From the NCBI GenBank assembly GCA_964624905.1, contig CAZUYK010000008.1, forward strand, positions 1-64,000: a stretch of 64,000 bases of DNA, given 5' to 3'. The position numbers and the translations under genes were made by a program. The notes below the pieces were generated by a model, which saw only the letters and a list, made by a program, of their open reading frames with translations, had not been told where the DNA came from and ran no database searches. Origin of the DNA: CAZRVH01 sp964624905. Lineage in GTDB: Bacteria > Patescibacteriota > Gracilibacteria > Peribacterales > Peribacteraceae. Below, in pieces: positions 33,301-41,512 of the stretch (position 1 is its first letter; the number at the start of each line of letters is the position of its first letter).

Positions 33301-33526
33301 CCACGTAGATATCCTTGGCTTCCACCCACGCGATGGGAGTTTCATCTTTTAGAAAAATGAAATCCGGACGGCCGTGAGCGCTTCCTTTTGGCTCATTCAC
33401 AATCTTAAGATTTGTTGTGTCTTTGAATAAAGTCTCCAATGCAGGTCGATAGCTATGTTCCTGCGCATGACCCGTTTCCAGGGCAGATTGGATTTGCGAT
33501 AGATAGGACGCTATTGAGGAGCTCAT
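30329..33526 (-). CDS. Type IIG/ISP-like restriction enzyme with adenine methyltransferase
   Basis: The 1065-residue single-chain enzyme has an N-terminal PD-(D/E)XK nuclease (GRPDF at 52-56, WVEAKD at 67-72), a helical linker, and an N6-adenine methyltransferase. The methyltransferase motifs are VFYTPLPVVRYIV, DPAVGTGTFLNEVI and the catalytic GNPPYS (about residue 500). A C-terminal target-recognition region follows. No helicase domain is present, so this is the type IIG rather than the translocating ISP type. Host DNA would be methylated and foreign DNA cut by the same protein. It converges on the membrane nuclease gene with a 2-base gap and is AT-richer than the core genome. Confidence 0.88.
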   Translation of the reverse strand: MSSSIASYLSQIQSALETGHAQEHSYRPALETLFKDTTNLKIVNEPKGSAHGRPDFIFLKDETPIAWVEAKDIYVDLDKIEKGEQMARYYGYANLILTNGIEFRFYKNGQRYGDPIIIGVKNESKIDQKPDVFGTLERTIADFVTEPVDSIRSAQHLAKIMGGKARRLRDNISEILAPGFGGMKGDIEKIRDILKTKLIHDLDDENFADLYSQTLVYGLFVARYNDETPDSFSRTEAREKIPASNHLLQQFFDHIAGANFEKKLSFIVDELCDVFVHADVKALVHGLYEKGDDATHDPIIHFYEDFLREYDPKLRVERGVFYTPLPVVRYIVRSVDALLKEHFDLPQGLADRAQIDWKYTEQNKTSTKKIDRVQILDPAVGTGTFLNEVIRNVHERYKDRAGEWEAFANEHLVPRLHGFELMMASYTIAHLKLSMTLAETGVKKLTKRLKIFLTNSLEEAPPKDDTLFRGLGLDGALTEEAQAAEEVKRDLPIMVVLGNPPYSVSSQNASIEIGPDGKKRKTWIGKLIDDYKKDLNEKKLNLDDDYIKFIRFAHHLIEKNGQGIVAMITNNSFLDGITHRQMRKSLLETFDHIYVVDLHGNSKRKEKAPDGGKDENLFDIMQGVSIVLFVKTSEKKMGLGTVHHVDLYGKRDSKYDWLNAHDEKNTKWEKLEAPAPNYFFVPKDFNLQLEYENSVQLNELFPIWNSGIQTKRDSFCIQFSDKELELLKQDVNHLKDDEIRIKYDLPSDGRDWTLVNAIQDLVNKNPIKTPILYRPFDYRKTYYTGNSKGFMAYPRDSVMKNFLLGDNFGIILTRQLSLQTFQHVFAAKNLIDGNTISMQTREYNYIFPLYLEEKDFLLVGDKSQNGKVPNLNKKLVCEIEKILKLTYKWCYENDPTPGFLPEDIFDYIYAILHSPTYRERYKEFLKINFPRVPFTSNKDLFWRLVLLGREIRLLHLMESSKLYNFITQYPVAGDNVVEKVSYDSASQRVSINPTQYFGGVPEAAWNFPIGGYQPLQKWLKDRKGRTLSSDDLEHYQKIVVALVETKRLMEEIDEVIKENGGWPIK

Positions 33527-33577
33527 TTAGTTAGAAGCTAGCGAAAGATTGGTATAAATGAAAGGAAACCGATCCCC

Positions 33578-34246
33578 TTACTCCAACACGTAATCCCGGT
33601 GTCCGTCGCGGTACACCAACCGTTCCGCTTCAGACTTGGAGAACCGCAGGATCTGCGCCGCCAATTCATCCGGTGTGTGCATGATCTTCTCCTTCTCCTC
33701 CAGTGCCTTGCCGGTGACACCGTGGCGGGATAGCTGCGTATCGGTAGGACCGGGGAAAAGAAGCTTCACGCGCAGGTGCGGATACGTCTTGCGCAGGATC
33801 TGCGCGAAGTGCATCGCCGTCTGCTTCACCAGCGTATAGAGCGCGGGGTCCGTGGACTCGCGCAACGCATGGACGGAGGACATCTGCAACACCAGGGCAT
33901 CCGGTGCGAGCTTGGGCTGCAGCGCTTTGGTCACCAGCCACGCGCCTTTCACGTGCACGGCGAAGAGCGCGTCGAACTCCCCTTCCGTACTGTCGAACAG
34001 GGTGCCGCGCCGCATGATGCCGGCATTGTTGAAGAGCACGTCGATGGGTCCGGGAACGGACGCAGCGGCCGCTTCCACGCTCGCGGCATCGGTGATGTCC
34101 GTCGGGACATGGTGGAAATGCTCCGACACCGGGGATGCCGGGGCGTGCGTATCGAGCGCGTACACGCGGTAGCCGTCCTGCAGGAAGGCCTTGGCGGTGG
34201 CAAGGCCGATGCCGCTGCAACCGCCGGTGATCACGACGGTCTTCAT
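33578..34246 (-). CDS. Short-chain dehydrogenase/reductase
   Basis: The 222-residue protein has the classical SDR motifs: TGGCSGIG (about 7-14, cofactor binding), NNAG (about 73-76), a Ser in LQMSSVHAL and the catalytic YTLVK. It is an NAD(P)-dependent oxidoreductase. The Asp in ALDTHAP after strand 2 favours NAD. Substrate unknown. It is separated by 4 bases from the glycoside hydrolase-like gene upstream in the same direction, so the two probably form an operon. Confidence 0.88.
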   Translation of the reverse strand: MKTVVITGGCSGIGLATAKAFLQDGYRVYALDTHAPASPVSEHFHHVPTDITDAASVEAAAASVPGPIDVLFNNAGIMRRGTLFDSTEGEFDALFAVHVKGAWLVTKALQPKLAPDALVLQMSSVHALRESTDPALYTLVKQTAMHFAQILRKTYPHLRVKLLFPGPTDTQLSRHGVTGKALEEKEKIMHTPDELAAQILRFSKSEAERLVYRDGHRDYVLE

Positions 34247-34250
34247 GCTA

Positions 34251-35570
34251 TTAAATGCAATTCGCGGGGACCTTGGGTTCCATGGCGGCCATGCCCGGGT
34301 ACGTGTAGGTGTAGTTGTTGTTCGCGTTCCACACCTGGAAGCCGCACATGCCCGAGTCGTACACGGCCTGCATTTGGTCCATCATGTCTTTCTTGTCCAC
34401 GTAGTAGCCTTGGATCCACGGGCGCAGCTTGTGCTTGTGTTCGTCACCGAGCAGCTCCTGGTAGCCCGTGAGCGTGCGGTACACGAGCCAGTACATGCGG
34501 CTCACCGGATGCTTGGCGGGGTTGTAGTACTCCGGCGAGGTGAAGGTGGCGGGGTAGGCCATGGGGGAGATGACATCCAGGAGGGGGGCGAAGCGGACCA
34601 CGTCCTGGCCCAACGTCTTCACGTTCACTTCGTAGTTCCATCCCAGGATAGCGTAGCTGGAGATGCCCAACTTGGTTCCGGGTCCGCAGCGGTCGACGGT
34701 CTCGCGCGCTGCCTTGATAAACTTCTCCACTTTCTCCGCCTTCTCTTCCATGCTGAAGACGGCGAGGGCGCCGAAGCTGGCGGTAGAGAAGCGGATGTAG
34801 TCCATATTCACCTCGTCGATGCCGCTCTTGGCCAACTCACACATGATGTCCATGTTGTAGTCGATCGCCTTCTGGTTACTGGGGTCGATCCAGTCTTCGA
34901 CGATGAGGTTGCCCTTGGGTCCGTAGACGCGCGTTTCGGGCAGGATGCTGGTGATGATGTTGTCCTTTACCGCGATGAAGCGGCCGATGGTGTAGAGGCC
35001 GTTGTCATGCGCCTTCTGCACCACGTCCTTCACGTTGTATTTGGCGCGCACGGTGCCGTAGTGGTTGGGGAGTTCTGCGTCGGTTTCGAAGTACACGAAG
35101 GAACCCTTCACGTCGAAGACGAGCGCGTTGCCTCCGTTCTTCTTCAGGCTTTCTATGGTGGCGTCCAGGAAGTCCGTGTTCTTCACGTTGGGCGGACCCA
35201 GGTACACGGCGCGCCTGTTGTACGGGTTCATGGCGGGCTGCGTGATGGCGGACGGGGGTTTCACGTCTGCGGCGGATCCGTGGATCCCCTTCTCTTTCAT
35301 GCGTTGCAATGCCCTGTCGATGCGGCTTTGCATGAGGGACATCATGCCCGCCTTGGACGAAGCCGAGGCCCCCTTGATGGTCGCACCCGTTCCAACGACG
35401 GCGGGTTTCATGTTGGGCACCAGCGCGTTGAGCGCGATGTCCGCGGTACCGTTCGTTGTCCGCATCAGCTGCGGCAGGAGGATCATGGTGGCGCCGAAGA
35501 AAACGGCGATAAGGATCTCCGTTAGGACGCGCCGTGATGTTCTTGGTGTAGGAAGCCCGTGAAGTTGCAT
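34251..35570 (-). CDS. DUF4015 putative glycoside hydrolase, membrane-anchored
   Basis: From the ATG at 35570 the protein is 439 residues: a short cytoplasmic tail, one helix (EILIAVFFGATMILLPQL) and an extracytoplasmic TIM-barrel-like domain. Family landmarks are the NALVFDVKGSFVYF strand, IGRFIAVKDNI, GIDEVNMDYIRF with catalytic acidic residues, and DVISPMAYPATF. The family is predicted to cleave polysaccharides. A start at 35621 would add 17 residues but breaks the pyrimidine-leader pattern (TTTTCCTTCT-ATG). Confidence 0.82.
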   Translation of the reverse strand: MQLHGLPTPRTSRRVLTEILIAVFFGATMILLPQLMRTTNGTADIALNALVPNMKPAVVGTGATIKGASASSKAGMMSLMQSRIDRALQRMKEKGIHGSAADVKPPSAITQPAMNPYNRRAVYLGPPNVKNTDFLDATIESLKKNGGNALVFDVKGSFVYFETDAELPNHYGTVRAKYNVKDVVQKAHDNGLYTIGRFIAVKDNIITSILPETRVYGPKGNLIVEDWIDPSNQKAIDYNMDIMCELAKSGIDEVNMDYIRFSTASFGALAVFSMEEKAEKVEKFIKAARETVDRCGPGTKLGISSYAILGWNYEVNVKTLGQDVVRFAPLLDVISPMAYPATFTSPEYYNPAKHPVSRMYWLVYRTLTGYQELLGDEHKHKLRPWIQGYYVDKKDMMDQMQAVYDSGMCGFQVWNANNNYTYTYPGMAAMEPKVPANCI

Positions 35571-35740
35571 AGAAGGAAAAGCAAGCACGGCTCCAATCGT
35601 GCCTACGGATCGCCGATCCATCAAGAACAAATTTTTTATACGGAATGGAAAGAATAGTAGACGCGTTTTTGTACGAAATGACGAGTGCTCATCGTCTACA
35701 TATCTGGAATACTTGCTTCTATTCATTCCCTCCGCTTCTT

Positions 35741-36349
35741 ATGAACAATTCCACACGCAAGGCCATCATCACCGTTGCGGTGCTGATCGCGCTCGGCTCC
35801 ATCGGCTATTACCTCTTCGCCAATCCGGCCATCAACCCGGGAACCGGAAGTTCTTCGTCCAGCATGTCGCAGGTCCGCTCCTCCGCGGTCTCTTCCGTCA
35901 CAAGCTCCCAGGACGAATCCTCCGTATCCTCCGCAGCGGTTTCTTCGGCCGCCTCTTCCTTGATGGCGGCTTCCTCGACCGCAACGAGCGGTTCGTCTTC
36001 ATCCTTCGAACAGAGCACGCCGCGCGAAACGGTATCCCGCTTCTATCTTGAGTGGGCGACGTACGGCGGCTTCATCAATAACGAACTTGCCGCGACCAGC
36101 TCTTTCCTCACGGAGCGCATGAGGACGACCGTCGACGAAGCATCGGACATTTTCTGCAACGAACGCCAGCCACTGAACTTCACCACGGTATTGCTCGTGA
36201 AGGGCGACAGCGAGGCGACGGTACAGGTGAACGAGCGCTACGCGAACAACGTGACGGTGTCGCCCATGGTGACGGTGCGCAGCGAGGACGGAGCATGGCG
36301 TATTGACGGAGTGACCTGCCCGGCGTCATCATCGAGCAGTTCCCTGTAA
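35741..36349 (+). CDS. Membrane-anchored Ser-rich protein with NTF2-like C-terminal domain
   Basis: From the ATG at 35741 the protein is 202 residues: an N-terminal helix (KAIITVAVLIALGSIGYYLF), a Ser/Ala-rich linker (about 34-95) and a domain of about 95 residues starting ETVSRFYLEWATYGG. That opening resembles DUF3828/NTF2-like domains found in secreted proteins. The Ser-rich linker suggests surface exposure. It is followed by the CPBP protease gene after 17 bases and probably shares its transcript. Confidence 0.6.
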   Translation: MNNSTRKAIITVAVLIALGSIGYYLFANPAINPGTGSSSSSMSQVRSSAVSSVTSSQDESSVSSAAVSSAASSLMAASSTATSGSSSSFEQSTPRETVSRFYLEWATYGGFINNELAATSSFLTERMRTTVDEASDIFCNERQPLNFTTVLLVKGDSEATVQVNERYANNVTVSPMVTVRSEDGAWRIDGVTCPASSSSSSL

Positions 36350-36366
36350 CTCGTTTCCCCCTCTCC

Positions 36367-37176
36367 ATGAAACAATTCTTCTTCTGGAAGAACGCGAAGG
36401 CGCCTTCATACCCCTGGCGTCTTTTCGCGTTGTACTCCGTCTTGGGCGTCGTGGCCGCCATCAGCATCCTGCCATACCTCCTGTCGCTGCTGGACCTCAG
36501 CGGCAATCCACTCCCCATCCCGCTGCGGCAGGTGGTGGTGGAACAGATCATCCAGTCCGCGATCATCATTTTGCCCGCGGTAGGGCTGGGACTCCTGATG
36601 GCGCGCCGCGTGAAACTGGGATCCCCCTACCTGGAGGCATTGCTCTATAAAAAGAAGATGCCGCACGGCTTCGGCAAGGTACTCGGTCTGTCGATCGTCC
36701 TGGGATTCCTGGCCAGCGTGACCATCGCCATCGCGGACCTGCTGTTCATCCGCGACGAAGTACTGAGCAACATCGGGCAGGTGAACGCGATTCCGGTCGC
36801 ATGGAGGATTCTCACCGCGTTCTACGGCGGTATCGACGAGGAAATCCTCATGCGCCTCTTCTTCATGACGCTGGTGGCGTGGATCGTATGGAAAGTGCAA
36901 CGCTCCCCGGAAAAAGGCGCGTCGAATACGGCGATGTGGATCGCGTTGGGACTCTCCACGTTCTTCTTCGGACTCAGCCACCTGCCCGTCACATCGGCTT
37001 TGACGGACGTCGGCCCCTGGGTGCTACTGCGCGCGCTGGTCCTCAACGGCATCGGAGGCGCCGTGTTCGGATGGCTCTACTGGAAGAAAGGATTCGAAGC
37101 CGCGATGATCTCGCACTTCACAGCCGATATCACGCTGCAGGTACTGGTGCCTGCCGTGGTGGGGGCGTTCGCGTAA
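36367..37176 (+). CDS. CPBP family intramembrane metalloprotease
   Basis: The 269-residue protein has about seven hydrophobic helices and the three CPBP/Abi motifs: EEILMR (about 158-163), FFGLSH (about 201-206) and HFTADI near the C-terminus. These residues form the metal site of Rce1-like glutamic intramembrane proteases. Targets in bacteria are mostly unknown; some confer self-immunity to bacteriocins. Leader TTTCCCCCTCTCC. Confidence 0.88.
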   Translation: MKQFFFWKNAKAPSYPWRLFALYSVLGVVAAISILPYLLSLLDLSGNPLPIPLRQVVVEQIIQSAIIILPAVGLGLLMARRVKLGSPYLEALLYKKKMPHGFGKVLGLSIVLGFLASVTIAIADLLFIRDEVLSNIGQVNAIPVAWRILTAFYGGIDEEILMRLFFMTLVAWIVWKVQRSPEKGASNTAMWIALGLSTFFFGLSHLPVTSALTDVGPWVLLRALVLNGIGGAVFGWLYWKKGFEAAMISHFTADITLQVLVPAVVGAFA

Positions 37177-37193
37177 ACGAAAAACACCCGACG

Positions 37194-37230
37194 TATGTCA
37201 CCCTGAGCCTGTCGAAGGGCGAGGGTGGCA
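37194..37230. repeat. Interspersed repeat, GTCACCCTGAGCCTGTCGAA type
   Basis: Second copy of the family at 18385, here on the plus strand and directly downstream of the CPBP gene. It contains GTCACCCTGAGCCTGTCGAA followed by GGGCGAGGGTGGCA. Confidence 0.65.
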
Positions 37231-37276
37231 TCGTTTGGCGAACGGAAAAATCGAGCGGTGCGGGATCGCGTACTCC

Positions 37277-37381
37277 TTAGAAGGAGACGGGAACCGACAC
37301 GAGCGTCGACAGGGAAATTCCGAGGATGCAACCGATCATGATGAAGAGTGCGAAGCGGTTGCCGGGGGAGCGACGTTCCAT
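37277..37381 (-). CDS. Possible 34-residue membrane peptide
   Basis: A short frame starts MERRSPGNR and continues with a hydrophobic helix (FALFIMIGCILGISL) and a TAA stop. The positive-inside layout is that of a small single-pass membrane protein. No ribosome-binding site or conserved neighbour supports it, so it remains a guess. Confidence 0.35.
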   Translation of the reverse strand: MERRSPGNRFALFIMIGCILGISLSTLVSVPVSF

Positions 37382-37603
37382 ATGAACAGATGGTAGCGAT
37401 GATTTTCCCGATTTCGAGCAGATCAACTTGCGAAAAACCATGCGTTGTCAGTTCATTTTTTCACGTATGTTTACGCGCGGGATTCGTATGATTCCACGGT
37501 GTTTATGGATCGTTGTATACGTGTTTAATTTTCGATGCATAGAACGATTCATTTCACGCGCGGATAATCCTGATCCTATTCGGCGATTTGGAAAATATTT
37601 TTT

Positions 37604-38023
37604 ATGCACTACAGTGTCCGCATGCTGCACATCGCGCTCACCGTATTGCGGGATGAAGAAGGAAAATTCCTGTTCCAGTTTCGCGACGGCAATGCTCCGA
37701 CGAACAAACTGCGCGTCACGTTCTTCGGCGGCAGCATCGATGCGGGTGAAGATCCTGCGCAAGCCGCGCTGCGCGAACTGAAGGAAGAGTTGGAACTCGA
37801 CGTGGGGCCGGGGGAGCTGCGGCTCGTGGTCGCAAAGCCATGGCACCAGGAGGAATTGCACGAAGACGAAACGATGAACGTGTTCGAAGTGACGAAGCGC
37901 GTGTCGTGGGACGATATCCGCGTGCGCGAGGGGGCGGGCGCCGTATTCCTCACGAAGGAAGAATTGCTGTCGCTGGAGATCGCCACCCCCTTCGTGAAGG
38001 AAGTGATGGCGGAATGTTTTTAA
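37604..38023 (+). CDS. Nudix hydrolase
   Basis: The 139-residue protein has an intact Nudix box GGSIDAGEDPAQAALRELKE ending EEL. It is a short, single-domain pyrophosphohydrolase; the substrate cannot be predicted. It ends in a 4-base overlap with the next, convergent Nudix gene. The AT-rich upstream strip (37440-37600) probably carries its promoter. Confidence 0.85.
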   Translation: MHYSVRMLHIALTVLRDEEGKFLFQFRDGNAPTNKLRVTFFGGSIDAGEDPAQAALRELKEELELDVGPGELRLVVAKPWHQEELHEDETMNVFEVTKRVSWDDIRVREGAGAVFLTKEELLSLEIATPFVKEVMAECF

Positions 38024-38439
38024 GACGGCAGATGCGCGAGGATGTATTTTTTGATTTGCGGCGGGACGATGTTGATCTTGGATAGCTGGTCGACCGGCAC
38101 CGTCACCACTTCGTAGAAATCCTTTTCATCGGACGCGAGCATCTTCGCGTCCTGCCCGCTGCCGATGACGCCGCTGACGTACTCGCAAAGGAAAAATTTC
38201 TGTTCGGAAATCCTGTCTTCGGATTCGCGCGTCAGTTCCATCACGAATTCCCCGACGTTGATCTCGATGCCGATCTCTTCACGCACTTCGCGCTTCACGG
38301 CTTCCTCCAAGGTTTCCTCGCCCTCTACTCCCCCGCCGGGCGTCACCCAGTATTCCTTCCTACGCCACTTGCGGTGGATCAGGATAAGACTCCCGTCGTG
38401 GAAAATGATCGCCCGTGAGCTGACGCGATGTTCTTTCAT
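38020..38439 (-). CDS. Nudix hydrolase
   Basis: From the ATG at 38439 the protein is 139 residues with the Nudix box GGGVEGEETLEEAVKREVRE ending EEIG and the preceding YWVTPGG strand typical of small MutT-like enzymes. It is the fourth Nudix-fold protein in this window and differs from its convergent neighbour. The start is 5 bases from the 3' end of a tRNA-Arg gene on the same strand, so it may be transcribed with the tRNA. Confidence 0.85.
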   Translation of the reverse strand: MKEHRVSSRAIIFHDGSLILIHRKWRRKEYWVTPGGGVEGEETLEEAVKREVREEIGIEINVGEFVMELTRESEDRISEQKFFLCEYVSGVIGSGQDAKMLASDEKDFYEVVTVPVDQLSKINIVPPQIKKYILAHLPS

Positions 38440-38444
38440 AAAAA

Positions 38445-38521
38445 TGGTACCCGCGGCAGGAATTGAACCCACGACCTTCTGGTTCGAAGCCAGACGCTCT
38501 ATCCAACTGAGCTACGCGGGC
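38445..38521 (-). tRNA. tRNA-Arg (anticodon TCG)
   Basis: On the minus strand: acceptor GCCCGCG/CGCGGGT, anticodon stem TCTGG/CCAGA with loop CTTCGAA, TPsiC loop GGTTCAATTCC, and encoded CCA at 38445-38447. The anticodon TCG reads CGA. Confidence 0.95.
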
Positions 38522-38637
38522 AGGTATCCCTATTATAGCCTAAAACAAGCCAGATACCGAGCCCATCTAATTCCACCATTTGATCATCCAAGGCACCGGA
38601 TATTGAGTAAAGCTAGGAAAACGGTATCGTAATCCAC

Positions 38638-39057
38638 ATGAAAACACTTCCTGCTTTTCAAAACCTGAAAGAACGGATCCCCGCGAAATGGAGAGCGTTT
38701 ATCGTCGGCTGCATGATCCCCTTCGCGGCGGTCAGCATTACTGCGGCACCCCTTCCGCTCACGCTAAGGGGAATCGCGGGCCTCATTTTCATTCCCATGT
38801 TCCTGCTCGATGTGGTGTTCCAATGGTTAGGCGCCCCCGTCTCGATTCTTTCCGATACACACCCACGCAAGGCATGGCTCATCGGCTTGATCCTCTTCGC
38901 GGTGATGACATTGATCTACGGATTGGTCGGCATGCTCGTAGCGCCGTTGTTCCGCAAAGTACCTGCTACTGTCGCCACGACGTTGGGATACATTCTCATC
39001 GTGTTAAGCCTCATCGGAGTGGCATACCTTGCGATGGAAAGTACGCGGTATATCTGA
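38638..39057 (+). CDS. Hypothetical membrane protein
   Basis: The 139-residue protein has a short amphipathic N-terminus and four hydrophobic helices (first WRAFIVGCMIPFAAVSI, last LGYILIVLSLIGVAYL). No family motif is recognised. It is followed after 25 bases by another small membrane protein, and the two may work together. Confidence 0.6.
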   Translation: MKTLPAFQNLKERIPAKWRAFIVGCMIPFAAVSITAAPLPLTLRGIAGLIFIPMFLLDVVFQWLGAPVSILSDTHPRKAWLIGLILFAVMTLIYGLVGMLVAPLFRKVPATVATTLGYILIVLSLIGVAYLAMESTRYI

Positions 39058-39082
39058 GCATTACCATCCCCCCATCCAAACA

Positions 39083-39409
39083 ATGGAATCATCCAAATCC
39101 CTGACCAGTATTGCACCTTGGATCTACGGCGCTGCCTGCGGATTCTTCGCCGCATGGATTCCACTGCCTCCGTTTCCATACTGGTGGGCAGTACACTATT
39201 ACGAAACATACACGCCAGGAAATTGGAATGCGCTTGTCTTTCTATTTCACCTGACACTGCTGTCCGTAGGCGGCTTCATCGCGGGCGGAATCCTCACGAA
39301 TACTCTCTACGCGAAATACAAAAAGGCTTTCCAATTGGTGGGAATCGCAAGCATCATCGGAGGCCTCTGCGGATTGGCCACCCTTTCGGACATACTGTCG
39401 CGTTCCTAA
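39083..39409 (+). CDS. Hypothetical membrane protein
   Basis: From the ATG at 39083 the protein is 108 residues with three hydrophobic helices (IAPWIYGAACGFFAAWI, ALVFLFHLTLLSVGGFIAGG, FQLVGIASIIGGLCGLA). No known domain. It converges on the V-ATPase subunit D gene with a 4-base overlap of stop codons. Confidence 0.6.
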   Translation: MESSKSLTSIAPWIYGAACGFFAAWIPLPPFPYWWAVHYYETYTPGNWNALVFLFHLTLLSVGGFIAGGILTNTLYAKYKKAFQLVGIASIIGGLCGLATLSDILSRS

Positions 39410-40035
39410 TTTTCCTTCTCCTCCAAGCTCGCCTTCACGCGCATGACGCCCACGATGGCGGCGCGCTCGGATTCGTCGAGCTTCATCTTAATGAACTTCA
39501 CCGTGTCCTTCAGATCGGGGATCATCTTGTACTCCAGCGCGTTCACGCGGCGGCGGGTGGTTTCCAGTTCGATCGCCATGTTCTCCGCCTGCTTCTCGAT
39601 CTGCGCCAGCTGCACGAGCATATCGAACACCGTTTCTAGCGAGGTCACGGCATCATCCAGCAGCGCGTTGGTGGTCGGATAGCCGTAGGTGCGGATGGAT
39701 CCTTCGCGCTTCAGCTTGAAGACCGGAATTTTCACGCTCATCACGTTCTTGGTTTCCACCGTCAGTTCCACGGTCGCCTGCGGGCTGCTGAGGGCGTTCT
39801 CCATATATCCGGGCGGCATCCATGCGGACGCGATGAGGAAGTTGCGGAACGCCGCCTGCAGTTCCCCTTCCACGCGCACGCGCAGCTGGCGGGCATCGCG
39901 GATGATGGCCATGAACGCCTGCATGAGTCCGTCCTGCTTGTCTTTGAGCAGCTTGTGGCCTCGCTCCGACGCTTTGGTGCGTCGCTTGAGGTCCATGAGG
40001 GCCATGCGGGTGGGATTGACGTTGAGGAGGGCCAT
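39406..40035 (-). CDS. atpD: V/A-type ATPase subunit D
   Basis: The 209-residue protein is the central-stalk coiled-coil subunit D. The N-terminal NPTRMALMDLKRRTKASERG and LLKDKQDGLM segments are family signatures, and the C-terminal helix includes TRRRVNALEYKMIPDL. It turns with subunit F inside the A3B3 head. It is the last gene of the operon; the gap to atpB is a C-rich repeat that runs from the atpB stop to the atpD start. Confidence 0.95.
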   Translation of the reverse strand: MALLNVNPTRMALMDLKRRTKASERGHKLLKDKQDGLMQAFMAIIRDARQLRVRVEGELQAAFRNFLIASAWMPPGYMENALSSPQATVELTVETKNVMSVKIPVFKLKREGSIRTYGYPTTNALLDDAVTSLETVFDMLVQLAQIEKQAENMAIELETTRRRVNALEYKMIPDLKDTVKFIKMKLDESERAAIVGVMRVKASLEEKEN

Positions 40036-40040
40036 GATTA

Positions 40041-40069
40041 AGGGTTGGGGTTAGGGTTGGGGCGTCGGG
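40041..40069. repeat. C-rich hexamer array between atpB and atpD
   Basis: On the transcript strand the spacer reads, after the TAA stop of atpB, CCCGACGCCCCAACCCTAACC and then CCAACCCTTAATC before ATG. It resembles the right arm of the repeat at 13253-13318, which also ends just before a start codon. Confidence 0.6.
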
Positions 40070-41491
40070 TTACTTCTTCGGCAAATACTTCTCGATCTGC
40101 GCGCCCTTCACGCGCTTCAGTTCGTTCTTCGGAAGCTCGGTGAGGAGCGACCATCCGATGGTGAGGGAATCGAAGATGGAACGGTTCTCGGTATCGCCCT
40201 GCGTGATGAACTCGCGTTCGAAACGATCGGCGAAGCGCAGATAGGCGCGGTCGACGTCATTCAGGGAGGATTCGCCGAGGATCACCGCGAGTTCGCGCAC
40301 TTCCACTCCTCGGGCGTAGGCGGCGGTGAGCTGGGCATCCATTCCCGAGTGGTCTTCGCGCGTGACTCCGTCGCCCTGCGCCTTTCCTTTCAAGCGGGAG
40401 AGCGATCCCATCGGGATGACCGGCGGGGTGATACCCTTCTGGAACAGGCCGCGATCGAGGCGGATCTGCCCTTCGGTGATGTATCCGGTGAGATCCGGGA
40501 TCGGATGGGTCACATCGTCTTCCGGCATCGTAAGGATGGGGATCTGCGTGATGGAACCGTCGCGTCCGCGGATGCGGCCTGCCCTCTCGTACAAGGTGGC
40601 AAGGTCGGTGTACATGTATCCCGGATAGCCGCGGCGTCCCGGCACTTCCTTGCGGGCGGCGGAGACTTCGCGCAGCGCTTCGCAGTAGTTCGTCATGTCG
40701 GTGAGGATCACGGTGACGTGGTAGCCTTTCTCGAATGCGAGGTATTCGGCCGTCGTGAGAGCGAGGCGCGGGGTGGCGATACGCTCCACCACCGGATCGG
40801 CTGCGGTGTTGATGAACAGGACCGCGCGGGAGAGTGCCCCCGTCTTTTCGAATTCCCTCTGGAAGAACTGCGCTTCTTCGAACGTGACTCCCATGGCCGC
40901 GAAGACCACGGCGAACTTCTCATCCTTTCCTGCCTCCCCACGCTCGGCGCCTCCCGTCTCCACTTCCTTCTCCGTGAGCACGCGCGCCTGGCGGGCGATC
41001 TGCGCCGCGAGCTGGCTGTGCGGCAGACCGGCACCCGAGAAGATCGGGAGCTTCTGTCCGCGCACGAGCGTGTTCAGAACGTCGATGGTGGAAATACCCG
41101 TTTGGATAAAGTCGTCCGGGAATTCGCGCACCGCGGGGTTGATCGGGTTTCCGTTGATGTCGAGCTTCTCCTCCGGAAGGATCGCGGCGCCACCGTCGAT
41201 GGGGGTACCGGATCCGTTGAACATGCGCCCGAGCATTTCCTCGGATACGGCGAGTTCGAAGGTGCGGCCGAGGAAACGGACTTTCGTCCCTTCGGTGGCC
41301 GCGCCCTGCGTGGATTCGAAGAGCTGGACGACGGCCGTGTCCTCGCGGGCTTCGAGCACTTTGCCGAGGCGGCGGGTGCCGTCGGCGAGCTCGACTTCGC
41401 AGAGTTCATCGTACGCGACATCCTTGATGCCCTTCACGATCATGAGAGGGCCCGTGATGTCGTTGACGGTCTTGTAGGCGATTGTAGACAT
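40070..41491 (-). CDS. atpB: V/A-type ATPase subunit B
   Basis: The 473-residue protein is the non-catalytic nucleotide-binding subunit of the head. It has the family segments [33 protein letters not shown] (in place of a P-loop) and the C-terminal [16 protein letters not shown]. It alternates with subunit A in the A3B3 ring. Leader CACTCCCCAACCCCT directly before ATG. Confidence 0.96.
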   Translation of the reverse strand: MSTIAYKTVNDITGPLMIVKGIKDVAYDELCEVELADGTRRLGKVLEAREDTAVVQLFESTQGAATEGTKVRFLGRTFELAVSEEMLGRMFNGSGTPIDGGAAILPEEKLDINGNPINPAVREFPDDFIQTGISTIDVLNTLVRGQKLPIFSGAGLPHSQLAAQIARQARVLTEKEVETGGAERGEAGKDEKFAVVFAAMGVTFEEAQFFQREFEKTGALSRAVLFINTAADPVVERIATPRLALTTAEYLAFEKGYHVTVILTDMTNYCEALREVSAARKEVPGRRGYPGYMYTDLATLYERAGRIRGRDGSITQIPILTMPEDDVTHPIPDLTGYITEGQIRLDRGLFQKGITPPVIPMGSLSRLKGKAQGDGVTREDHSGMDAQLTAAYARGVEVRELAVILGESSLNDVDRAYLRFADRFEREFITQGDTENRSIFDSLTIGWSLLTELPKNELKRVKGAQIEKYLPKK

Positions 41492-41512
41492 AGGGGTTGG
41501 GGAGTGGTGAGC

